Source: an uncultured Bacteroidota bacterium (GTDB lineage: Bacteria; Bacteroidota; Bacteroidia; Chitinophagales; Chitinophagaceae). From it: a DNA stretch of 15,451 nt. This document shows, piece after piece, positions 8,248-14,871 of this stretch. Every line of letters begins with the position of its first letter. The first letter of the stretch is position 1. The notes beneath the pieces are model-generated. The model was given only the letters and a program-made list of their open reading frames with translations, was not told where the DNA came from and did not search any database. A program made the translations under genes and the position numbers. Location of the stretch: the NCBI GenBank assembly GCA_903825065.1, contig CAIJZG010000158.1, positions 1 through 15,451 on the forward strand, read 5' to 3'.

Positions 8248-9120
8248 CTATTTTAATAAAAATGTAATGGCCTCTTGTGCAATTTCTGAATCACTAAGTT
8301 TAGGAGTTGCTAATAAAATATCAGTAAATAAATTCACTTTTTTCAATTCTAAAAATCCTAGTTCTGGATAGTTGTGACTCTTTACAATATTGGTGGGAAC
8401 AATGGAAATCCCTAAGCCATTTTTTACTAATTGAATGATTGATGAAATATTATTTGATTCATGCACAATTTTCGGCGTGAATCCATATTTGGCGCAGATC
8501 TCGATCAGTTTTTCATAATAAAATGGGGCATATTCTTTATTGAAAAAAACGAATGTTTCGTCTCTCCATCTGCTGATCTCATTTTCTGATTTTATACTTA
8601 CTTTATTCCTATTATATACTAATGAAAAACTATCCCTAAACCATAGCCTGGAATTAATTTCTGGAGAATATAAGGGAGCTCTGATTATCCCCAGATCAAT
8701 CTTTCCTTGCTCTAATCCTACCACCTGTTCCACAGTAGGAACTTCGTATAATCTGAAATTAACAAAAGGATATTTTGCTGATAAGAATTTTACTAGTTCA
8801 GTGATGTCACCAGAAAATGTAGAACTGATATAAGCAATGCGGAATTCGCCACTTATATTCTGACTGATCTTTTGAGCTTTTAAATTTATTCTGTCGAGCG
8901 ATTGTAACAACTGACTAATCTCTTTCACATAAAACTTGCCTGCTTCTGTTAATTCTACTTTTTTATTATTCCTATTGAAAAGTTTGGCATCGAGCTCGTT
9001 TTCTAATTCCTTGATCTGCCTGCTGAGGGGAGGTTGGGCAATAAATAACTTTTCTGACGCCTTTGTAAAGCTCAATTCTTTCGCTAATGTGAGGAAATAA
9101 CGTAAGTGTCTTAATTCCAT
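8248..9120 (-). CDS. LysR-type transcriptional regulator, divergent from the leu operon
   Basis: A 290-aa LysR-family regulator. The winged helix-turn-helix is at residues about 1-60 (MELRHLRYFLTLAKELSFTK, then AQPPLSRQIKELENELDAKL). A linker helix and the periplasmic-binding-protein-like effector domain follow from about residue 90. Length is standard and no truncation is seen. Divergent placement 112 bp from leuC, with a LysR-type box in between, suggests it controls leuC-leuD-cimA-leuB and itself. The effector is unknown; a pathway intermediate such as isopropylmalate or citramalate is a guess by analogy. The start ATG (9118-9120) opens directly into the conserved HTH, so no alternative start is needed. 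The 3' end converges on cutC with a 3-bp gap and no room for an intergenic terminator. Confidence 0.93.
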   Translation of the reverse strand: MELRHLRYFLTLAKELSFTKASEKLFIAQPPLSRQIKELENELDAKLFNRNNKKVELTEAGKFYVKEISQLLQSLDRINLKAQKISQNISGEFRIAYISSTFSGDITELVKFLSAKYPFVNFRLYEVPTVEQVVGLEQGKIDLGIIRAPLYSPEINSRLWFRDSFSLVYNRNKVSIKSENEISRWRDETFVFFNKEYAPFYYEKLIEICAKYGFTPKIVHESNNISSIIQLVKNGLGISIVPTNIVKSHNYPELGFLELKKVNLFTDILLATPKLSDSEIAQEAITFLLK

Positions 9121-9122
9121 TG

Positions 9123-9137
9123 ATACTTAATAGGTAT
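9123..9137. promoter_or_regulatory. LysR-type T-N11-A operator box
   Basis: ATAC-N7-GTAT is a perfect interrupted dyad that fits the LysR T-N11-A rule. It begins 3 bp upstream of the lysR start codon. It is centred about 64 bp upstream of the leuC transcription start predicted from the TAAATTTG element, the classical position of a LysR recognition site. This supports autorepression plus activation of the leu operon. Confidence 0.65.
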
Positions 9138-9150
9138 TAATAATTGTCAA

Positions 9151-9180
9151 AATAAGTATAAATAAGTCATAAATAAAGCA
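9151..9180. promoter_or_regulatory. 10-bp-phased AATAAGT repeats (possible LysR activation site)
   Basis: Three consecutive 10-bp units begin AATAAGT (9151), AATAAGT (9161) and AAATAAA (9171). They lie between the LysR box and the leuC -7 element, covering roughly -43 to -14. The phasing places the units on one DNA face, as expected for an activation subsite or a bent promoter. Functional assignment is inference. Confidence 0.35.
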
Positions 9181-9182
9181 TT

Positions 9183-9190
9183 TAAATTTG
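9183..9190 (+). promoter_or_regulatory. Promoter -7 element of the leu operon
   Basis: TAAATTTG matches TAnnTTTG exactly. No TTG is seen at the usual -33 spacing, consistent with an activator-dependent promoter. The start would fall near 9194, about 40 nt before the leuC ATG. That leader is too short for a peptide attenuator or T-box, so control is probably at initiation. Confidence 0.55.
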
Positions 9191-9232
9191 TGTTTCAGAA
9201 AATCCCATTATTACAATACAAAAATCATAAAG

Positions 9233-10636
9233 ATGAGCAATAACCCAAGTACCCTATTCGACAAAGTGTGGGATGCACACGTGGTTCGTAAAATCGAAGA
9301 TGGCCCGGATGTATTTTTTATCGACCGCCATTTTATACACGAAGTAACTAGTCCTGTCGCTTTTTTAGGTTTAGAAACTAGGGGCATTGATGTAATGTTT
9401 CCCGACTGCACATTTGCAACTGCAGATCACAATACACCAACTATAAATCAACATCTTCCAGTTGCTGATCCATTATCTGCTAACCAATTGCAGGCATTGG
9501 AAAGGAACTCTGCTAAATATGGCATTTCGCATTGGGGTTTAGGAGATCCTAAAAACGGTATTGTACACGTAGTTGGACCAGAGAATGGAATTACACTTCC
9601 TGGGATGACAATTGTTTGTGGCGACTCACACACATCTACTCATGGTGCATTTGGCGCTATCGCATTTGGTATTGGAACTTCAGAAGTGGAGATGGTTTTG
9701 TCTTCACAATGTATCATGCAACCGAAGCCTAAGAAAATGCGCATCAATGTGAATGGCAAATTAGGTAAAGCCGTTACGCCAAAAGATGTGACTCTATATA
9801 TCATCGCTCAATTAACAACAGCAGGCGCTACCGGATATTTTGTGGAATATGCAGGAGATGTGTTTGAGCAAATGAGTATGGAGGGTAGAATGACGGTATG
9901 TAATATGAGTATTGAAATGGGGGCACGAGGAGGTATGATTGCTCCAGATGAAACCACGTTCAATTATATTAATGGAAGAGAGAAAGCACCCAAAGACGCA
10001 GCTTGGGATAAAGCATTGGCTTATTGGAAAACATTGAAAACCGATGTTGGCGCTGGCTTTGATAAGGAATACAATTTTGATGCAGCTGATATTGAACCTA
10101 TGATCACTTATGGAACTAACCCTGGAATGGGAATGGGTATTTCTAAACATATACCCAAAGCAACTGATCTTGCAGGCGGTGTAGCTACTTATGAAAAGTC
10201 ATTAAAGTACATGGGCTTCGAAGAAGATCAATTAATGATCGGAAAGAAAGTCGACTATGTATTTATAGGTAGCTGTACCAATGGTAGGATTGAAGATTTC
10301 CGGGCATTTGCATCTATTGTAAAGGGACGTAAAAAAGCAGATCATATTACAGCTTGGATTGTTCCCGGTTCTCATATAGTAGAAGCACAAATAAAAGAAG
10401 AAGGTATTTTGGATATTTTAACGGAAGCTGGATTTCAACTACGTCAGCCAGGTTGTTCCGCTTGTTTAGCAATGAACGATGATAAAATACCAGCTGGTAA
10501 ATATGCAGTTAGTACTAGTAATAGAAACTTTGAAGGTCGTCAGGGTCCAGGAAGTAGAACACTACTGGCTAGTCCATTCGTTGCAGCAGCAGCAGCTGTT
10601 ACAGGAGTGGTAACTGATCCGAGAGAACTATTATAA
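9233..10636 (+). CDS. leuC: 3-isopropylmalate dehydratase large subunit
   Basis: Large subunit of isopropylmalate isomerase, a 4Fe-4S aconitase-family enzyme that interconverts 2- and 3-isopropylmalate; in citramalate-pathway organisms it also converts citramalate through citraconate to 3-methylmalate. It has 467 aa, normal for LeuC. Motifs: CGDSHTSTHGAFGAIAFGIG (aconitase signature 1), GSCTNGR with Cys348, and GCSACLAMN with Cys408 and Cys411, the three cluster ligands (E. coli 347/407/410). ATG 9233 is preferred over an in-frame codon at 9188. The earlier codon overlaps the promoter -7 element, and the segment between has no family similarity. First gene of a four-gene operon; leuD follows after 42 bp. 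Confidence 0.97.
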   Translation: MSNNPSTLFDKVWDAHVVRKIEDGPDVFFIDRHFIHEVTSPVAFLGLETRGIDVMFPDCTFATADHNTPTINQHLPVADPLSANQLQALERNSAKYGISHWGLGDPKNGIVHVVGPENGITLPGMTIVCGDSHTSTHGAFGAIAFGIGTSEVEMVLSSQCIMQPKPKKMRINVNGKLGKAVTPKDVTLYIIAQLTTAGATGYFVEYAGDVFEQMSMEGRMTVCNMSIEMGARGGMIAPDETTFNYINGREKAPKDAAWDKALAYWKTLKTDVGAGFDKEYNFDAADIEPMITYGTNPGMGMGISKHIPKATDLAGGVATYEKSLKYMGFEEDQLMIGKKVDYVFIGSCTNGRIEDFRAFASIVKGRKKADHITAWIVPGSHIVEAQIKEEGILDILTEAGFQLRQPGCSACLAMNDDKIPAGKYAVSTSNRNFEGRQGPGSRTLLASPFVAAAAAVTGVVTDPRELL

Positions 10637-10678
10637 TTCTGGAATAACTAAATTTAATCAACTTAACAAATAATAAAA

Positions 10679-11275
10679 ATGGCTTACGATAAATTCACTG
10701 TCTTAACTAGCACTGCAGTTCCATTGCCAATTGAGAACGTAGATACGGATCAAATTATACCTGCCCGCTTTTTAAAGGCAACCGAAAGAAAAAATTTTGG
10801 CGATAATTTGTTTCGAGATTGGAGATATAATAATGATGATACTCCTAAAAAAGATTTTGTTTTAAACAATCCAATTTACTCAGGAAAAATTCTAGTGGGA
10901 GGAACCAATTTTGGAAGTGGAAGTAGCCGTGAACACGCAGCCTGGGCCCTTTATGATTATGGATTCCGTTGCGTAGTATCAAGTTTCTTTGCTGATATTT
11001 TTAAAGGGAATGCCATCAATATAGGCATACTTCCTGTTCAGGTTTCAGATGCATTTTTAGACCAGATTTTTAAAGCAATTGAAGCAGATCCGGCTACCAG
11101 TATCACCATTGACTTAGAGGCCCAAACCATTAAATTAAATGCAACAGGAGCTACAGAATCATTTGATATTAATGGTTATAAAAAGCATAATTTGATAAAT
11201 GGATTTGATGATATTGATTATTTGCAGGCCATGAAAGCAGAAATTAAAGCTTTCGCAACCACTCATAGCATCTAA
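10679..11275 (+). CDS. leuD: 3-isopropylmalate dehydratase small subunit
   Basis: Small (swivel) subunit of isopropylmalate isomerase, 198 aa, the usual length. The N-terminus carries the family motif ENVDTDQIIPARFLK (19-33), and the substrate-contacting loop GTNFGSGSSREHAAWAL is present. It pairs with LeuC encoded 42 bp upstream. The next gene begins 24 bp downstream, so co-transcription is likely. No anomalies seen. Confidence 0.97.
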   Translation: MAYDKFTVLTSTAVPLPIENVDTDQIIPARFLKATERKNFGDNLFRDWRYNNDDTPKKDFVLNNPIYSGKILVGGTNFGSGSSREHAAWALYDYGFRCVVSSFFADIFKGNAINIGILPVQVSDAFLDQIFKAIEADPATSITIDLEAQTIKLNATGATESFDINGYKKHNLINGFDDIDYLQAMKAEIKAFATTHSI

Positions 11276-11299
11276 CTTACAACCGTTTAAAATATACCA

Positions 11300-12826
11300 T
11301 TGAAACAGCAACAAAGACATATAGAAATAATGGACACCACGCTTCGCGATGGTGAACAAACTAGTGGTGTAAGTTTTTCGGCTTCAGAAAAATTAACTAT
11401 TGCCAAACTGTTATTGACCGACTTAAACGTAGATCGAATTGAAATTGCGTCTGCGCGTGTTTCGGAAGGAGAGTTTCAGGCAGTGAAAAAAATAACTGAC
11501 TGGGCTAATGAAAATGGATTAATTGATAGAGTAGAAGTGTTGACTTTTGTGGATGGGGATGTTTCTGTGAATTGGATGTTGGAATCAGGTGCCAAAGTAA
11601 TGAACCTATTAACAAAGGGTTCATTGAATCATTTAACACATCAGCTCAAGAAAACAGCTGAACAGCATTTCGCTGAGATTGCGGCTGTGCTGAAATTAGC
11701 AAAAGAAAAAGGCTTGAAAAGTAATGTGTACCTGGAGGACTGGAGTAATGGAATGCGTCATTCCAAAGAATATGTAATTAGCTATCTCGATTTTATAAAA
11801 GATCAGCCAGTAGAAAGAATTTTATTGCCAGATACATTAGGTGTTTTAACTCCTAGGGAAACATTTGAATTTGTTTCTGAGCTGGTAAATAAGTATCCAG
11901 ATATTCATTTCGATTTTCATGCACATAATGATTATGATTTAGGTACTGCCAATGTGCTGGAAGCTGTAAAAGCTGGTGCAAAGGGCTTGCACTTAACTAT
12001 TAATGGAATGGGCGAAAGAGCTGGTAATGCTTCCTTAGCTAGTGCAGTAGCGGTTTTGCACGACAATATGAAAGAAGTGAAGACTTCAGTGAATGAAAAA
12101 TCTTTATACTCTGTAAGTAAACTGGTAGAAACTTTTTCTGGTTTCAGAATCCCTGCGAATAAACCGGTTGTTGGTGAGAATGTATTTACACAAACTGCAG
12201 GCATACATGCCGATGGAGATAAAAAAAATAATTTGTATTTCAACGACTTGATGCCAGAACGTTTCGGTCGTCAACGTAAATATGCTTTAGGTAAAACAAG
12301 TGGTAAGGCTAATATTGAAAACAATTTAAAGGAGCTAGGGATTGAATTAGCTGATGAAGATCTTAAAAAAGTTACTCAGCGGATTATTGAATTAGGCGAT
12401 AGAAAAGAAACGGTTACGCAAGCAGATTTGCCCTATATTATTTCGGATGTCTTGGATAGTAATACTATCGAAGAAAAAGTGCAGGTTGAAAATTATGTTT
12501 TAACTCATTCTAAGAATCTAAGACCATCTGTTACTATTAGAATTCTGATAGGTAGCGAAATATTTGAAGAAAATGCACAAGGAGATGGACAATACGATGC
12601 CTTTATGAACGCATTGAAAAAAGTATATGCTTCAAAGAAAATTGCATTGCCACAATTAACGGATTATGCTGTTCGTATCCCACCTGGGGGTAAATCAGAC
12701 GCATTGTGCGAAACGATTATTACATGGATGCATAATGGGAAAGAATTTAAAACCCGTGGACTGGATAGCGACCAAACCGTATCGGCAATAAAAGCTACTC
12801 AGAAAATGCTCAACACCATCGATTAA
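11300..12826 (+). CDS. cimA: (R)-citramalate synthase-like / 2-isopropylmalate synthase family enzyme (TTG start)
   Basis: A 508-aa DRE-TIM metallolyase with C-terminal LeuA-type regulatory domain, condensing acetyl-CoA with a 2-oxoacid. Catalytic set: Arg16, Asp17 (DTTLRDGEQ), Glu146, Thr179, His207/His209 (HAHND), Asn243 (GERAGN). It resembles Leptospira interrogans citramalate synthase collinearly (IEIASARVS, NLLTKGSL, NVYLEDWSNG, IPPGGKSDAL). It retains that enzyme's pyruvate-pocket residues Leu81, Leu104 and Tyr144 at the same numbers. Classical LeuA has His and Ser at the latter two positions (E. coli His97, Ser139), so pyruvate is the predicted substrate; leucine synthesis cannot be excluded. 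The regulatory domain (about 395-505) keeps GDGxYDAF (428-435), near the isoleucine-binding region in the Leptospira enzyme. TTG 11300 is the start. The first ATG (11330) would delete the first barrel strand IEIM, and a stop at 11288 limits extension. Confidence 0.88.
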   Translation: MKQQQRHIEIMDTTLRDGEQTSGVSFSASEKLTIAKLLLTDLNVDRIEIASARVSEGEFQAVKKITDWANENGLIDRVEVLTFVDGDVSVNWMLESGAKVMNLLTKGSLNHLTHQLKKTAEQHFAEIAAVLKLAKEKGLKSNVYLEDWSNGMRHSKEYVISYLDFIKDQPVERILLPDTLGVLTPRETFEFVSELVNKYPDIHFDFHAHNDYDLGTANVLEAVKAGAKGLHLTINGMGERAGNASLASAVAVLHDNMKEVKTSVNEKSLYSVSKLVETFSGFRIPANKPVVGENVFTQTAGIHADGDKKNNLYFNDLMPERFGRQRKYALGKTSGKANIENNLKELGIELADEDLKKVTQRIIELGDRKETVTQADLPYIISDVLDSNTIEEKVQVENYVLTHSKNLRPSVTIRILIGSEIFEENAQGDGQYDAFMNALKKVYASKKIALPQLTDYAVRIPPGGKSDALCETIITWMHNGKEFKTRGLDSDQTVSAIKATQKMLNTID

Positions 12827-12857
12827 AAATAATTCACTATTCAAATATTGGAACACT

Positions 12858-13931
12858 ATGGCAACTAAGAACATATTAATTGTACCAGGAGATGGTATTG
12901 GACAAGAAGTAACAGCAGTAGGTAAAAAAGTTTTGGATGCAATAGCAGCAAAATTTGGACATACTTTTAATTATGATGAGGCATTGATTGGTCACGTTGC
13001 TATCGAAGCAACTGGGGAAGCATTACCTGCAGAGTCTTTAGAAAAAATGCGCAAATCAGATGCCGTTTTATTTGGAGCAGTTGGTCATCCTAAATATGAT
13101 AATGATCCTTCCGCAAAAGTAAGGCCAGAACAAGGCTTATTAAAAATGCGTAAAGAATTAGGTTTGTATGCTAATCTTCGTCCTATTAAATTATTTGATG
13201 AATTATTAAGCGCGTCTAGTATTAAACCCGAAATTTTAAAAGGCGCTGATATTTTATTTTTCAGAGAATTAACTGGAGATATTTATTTCGGAGAAAAAGG
13301 ACGCAAGAATGATGGTGATACTGCTTTTGATGTGGCAGAATATAGCCGGTATGAAGTAGAACGTATTGGCAGAAAAGCTTTTGAAGCTGCAAGGACCCGG
13401 AAAAAGAAACTATGTTCGGTAGATAAAGCGAATGTTTTAGAAACAAGCAGATTGTGGAGAGAAGTGATACAGAAATTAGCTTTGGAATATCCTGATGTTG
13501 AAGTAGAACACCAATTTGTCGATTCCACTGCGATGATGTTGATTAAAAATCCTTGTCGTTTTGATGTGGTAGTAACCGCTAATTTATTTGGTGATATTCT
13601 TACTGATGAAGCTTCACAAATTGCTGGATCTATGGGAATGTTAGCATCAGCGTCTATTGGTGATGGTACAGGCGTTTATGAGCCTATCCATGGTTCTGCT
13701 CATGATATTACCGGAAAGGGGATTGCTAATCCTTTAGCTTCTATTCTTTCTGCTGCTTTGTTATTAGATATTTCATTTGGTATGAAAGCAGAATCGGATC
13801 TAGTAATTAGTGCAGTGGATCAAGTTTTAAAACAAGGTTTTAGAACAGTAGATATTGCTGATGCAAATACAAAACCAGAAAACATTTTAGGAACCGATGC
13901 AATGGGTGTAGCGGTCTTAAAATTCATTTAA
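12858..13931 (+). CDS. leuB: 3-isopropylmalate dehydrogenase
   Basis: NAD-dependent oxidative decarboxylase of 3-isopropylmalate (leucine pathway); the same enzyme class can oxidise 3-methylmalate to 2-oxobutyrate in the citramalate route. It has 357 aa, full length. Catalytic and substrate residues are in place: Arg98, Arg108 and Arg136 (RELTGDIYFG), Tyr143, Lys190 (DKANVL), Asp222, Asp246 and Asp250 (FGDILTDEASQ), plus the NAD-site GSAHDITGKGIANP. These match the Thermus LeuB set with a small numbering offset. It starts 31 bp after the synthase gene, and the operon terminator begins 18 bp after its stop. Confidence 0.97.
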   Translation: MATKNILIVPGDGIGQEVTAVGKKVLDAIAAKFGHTFNYDEALIGHVAIEATGEALPAESLEKMRKSDAVLFGAVGHPKYDNDPSAKVRPEQGLLKMRKELGLYANLRPIKLFDELLSASSIKPEILKGADILFFRELTGDIYFGEKGRKNDGDTAFDVAEYSRYEVERIGRKAFEAARTRKKKLCSVDKANVLETSRLWREVIQKLALEYPDVEVEHQFVDSTAMMLIKNPCRFDVVVTANLFGDILTDEASQIAGSMGMLASASIGDGTGVYEPIHGSAHDITGKGIANPLASILSAALLLDISFGMKAESDLVISAVDQVLKQGFRTVDIADANTKPENILGTDAMGVAVLKFI

Positions 13932-13949
13932 TCTCTCTCAATAATTAAG

Positions 13950-13979
13950 AAAAGCTGCTGAAATCTCAGCAGCTTTTTT
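13950..13979 (+). terminator. Rho-independent terminator of the leu operon
   Basis: AAAAGCTGCTG (13950-13960) pairs perfectly with CAGCAGCTTTT (13967-13977). One more A-T pair is possible, leaving a 4-nt loop. The right arm runs into a T tract interrupted by one G (13974-13985). This closes the leuCD-cimA-leuB transcript. Confidence 0.9.
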
Positions 13980-13980
13980 G

Positions 13981-14007
13981 TTTTTACTCTTCACTTTTCA
14001 CTTTTTT
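13981..14007. repeat. ACTTTTC-type simple repeat
   Basis: Degenerate tandem units TTTTTACTC-TTCACTTTTCACTTTTTTT follow directly after the leu terminator. Read on the other strand they are AGTGAAAA/AGTAAAA units, related to the tract at 7351-7389. Confidence 0.6.
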
Positions 14008-14233
14008 TGCCGAAAAAAACAGCTCTTCCACTGATTTTCTTGCCAATGCAAAAAAATAGTACTTTGTTTACGCTTTTTGTGAAAGCATTATGAATTCCGT
14101 TCTATTCATTGCTATACTTGCCTTTCAGGGAACTATTAACTTTTATTAACCTGGCCATTAACACCGCTTATCCCACTTTTTATTGATAAACTGTTGCCAG
14201 TCATAATTGCCTCTCCCAACTTTTTAATGCAGC
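14008..14233. other. Non-coding stretch between the leu operon and the secreted-protein gene
   Basis: Apart from the terminator, the simple repeat and the promoter at 14234, I see no gene, tRNA or conserved RNA in the roughly 360 bp between leuB and the next gene. A 19-codon hydrophobic reading frame (ATG 14090, stop before 14150) exists but has no support as a gene. Confidence 0.5.
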
Positions 14234-14241
14234 TAATTTTG
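14234..14241 (+). promoter_or_regulatory. Promoter -7 element for the small secreted protein gene
   Basis: TAATTTTG fits TAnnTTTG exactly. A TTG at 14207-14209 is a candidate -33 element, though the 24-bp gap is a little long. The predicted start lies about 45-50 nt before ATG 14293, in an A-rich leader. The promoter also lies downstream of an in-frame TTG at 14194, arguing against that codon as the start. Confidence 0.45.
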
Positions 14242-14292
14242 GTTTATCAAATTTTTAAAAAAACAAAAACGAAAAACATTAAAACAAATACC

Positions 14293-14724
14293 ATGAAAAA
14301 ATTATTCTTTGCCGCATTAGTAACCATCTTAATCAGTACCAGTTCATTTGCTGCCGATTCACCTGAAAATGTTCGTTCATTTAAAGAATTGAATGCAGTC
14401 AATAATGTGAATTGGAAATATACTCCAAATTTTCAAAAAGCAATGGTGGGTGTTAATGCAGAAAAGATTGAATTTTTCTATACTCCTGACGGTGAATTCT
14501 TAGCGATTAGTAAATCTTTCGATTTTGATAAGTTGCCCAAGGCGGCATTAAAAACATTAGCAAATAGTTATGCTTATCCAAACTATTCTTTAGAAGAGTG
14601 CATCGTAATTGAAAATGCAGACCAGGAACTTAATTACTATTTGTCTTTGAACAAAGCGGGTAAAAAAATTATTCTCCAGATTAATCAGAACGGAACTGTT
14701 TACGAAATGTCTGGATTAAATTAA
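14293..14724 (+). CDS. Small secreted protein of unknown function
   Basis: A 143-aa precursor. Residues 1-20 form a clear Sec signal peptide (MKKLFFAALVTILISTSSFA), with cleavage likely after Ala20 or Ala21, so the mature protein is periplasmic or extracellular; no lipobox Cys is present. The mature part has short strand-like segments (VNWKYTPNFQKAMV, KIEFFYTPDGEFLAISKSF), a helix-like stretch around KAALKTLANSY, and a second strand-rich half. This pattern recalls small PepSY/BLIP-like secreted proteins of Bacteroidota, but I cannot assign a family firmly. ATG 14293 is chosen because the signal peptide begins there; the frame is open to TTG 14194 without signal-like features. It stands alone, with its own promoter and a strong terminator. 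Confidence 0.85.
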   Translation: MKKLFFAALVTILISTSSFAADSPENVRSFKELNAVNNVNWKYTPNFQKAMVGVNAEKIEFFYTPDGEFLAISKSFDFDKLPKAALKTLANSYAYPNYSLEECIVIENADQELNYYLSLNKAGKKIILQINQNGTVYEMSGLN

Positions 14725-14735
14725 TTGGCTCAGAC

Positions 14736-14774
14736 GATCCGGCAGAAAGTAACTTTCGGCCGGATCATTTTTTT
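14736..14774 (+). terminator. Rho-independent terminator after the small secreted protein gene
   Basis: GATCCGGC (14736-14743) pairs with GCCGGATC (14759-14766). A second 5-bp stem GAAAG/CTTTC (14745-14749/14753-14757) stacks inside after one mismatch, leaving a 3-nt loop. It is followed by A and a run of eight Ts. The G+C-rich stem begins 11 bp after the stop codon. Confidence 0.92.
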
Positions 14775-14805
14775 TATCAAGCAATCGAAATATCATTTTC
14801 TTAGG

Positions 14806-14819
14806 GTGACAATTGTTAC
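14806..14819. promoter_or_regulatory. Crp/Fnr-like palindrome upstream of the FAD oxidoreductase gene
   Basis: GTGAC-AATT-GTTAC is a 14-bp palindrome with one mismatched pair and a perfect ACAATTGT centre. The 5-N4-5 layout is that of Crp/Fnr-family sites. It lies 52 bp upstream of ATG 14872. A weak -7-like TCTCTTTG (one mismatch) is at 14842-14849. Regulator identity is unknown. Confidence 0.4.
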
Positions 14820-14871
14820 AATATTCCACTTCTAATTGGTTTCTCTTTGCAATAGCATTAAAAGATAAACT

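Noticed and set aside
9188..9232. Earlier leuC start at 9188
   Set aside because: This codon lies within the promoter -7 element TAAATTTG, and the 15 extra residues are not part of LeuC.
9811..10150. Opposite-strand reading frame of 112 codons inside leuC
   Set aside because: Shadow of the leuC coding frame, with no recognisable motif or promoter.
9233..13931. Peptide attenuator or T-box controlling the leu operon
   Set aside because: The predicted leader before leuC is only about 40 nt and has no leucine-codon run or terminator/antiterminator pair.
14090..14149. 19-codon hydrophobic frame MNSVLFIAILAFQG... as a leader peptide or small membrane protein
   Set aside because: Too short to support alone. 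The promoter-like TAGTACTTTG before it does not fit TAnnTTTG, and no attenuator structure follows.
14194..14292. Earlier start (TTG 14194) for the secreted protein
   Set aside because: It is upstream of the best promoter element and would bury the signal peptide 33 residues inside the protein.
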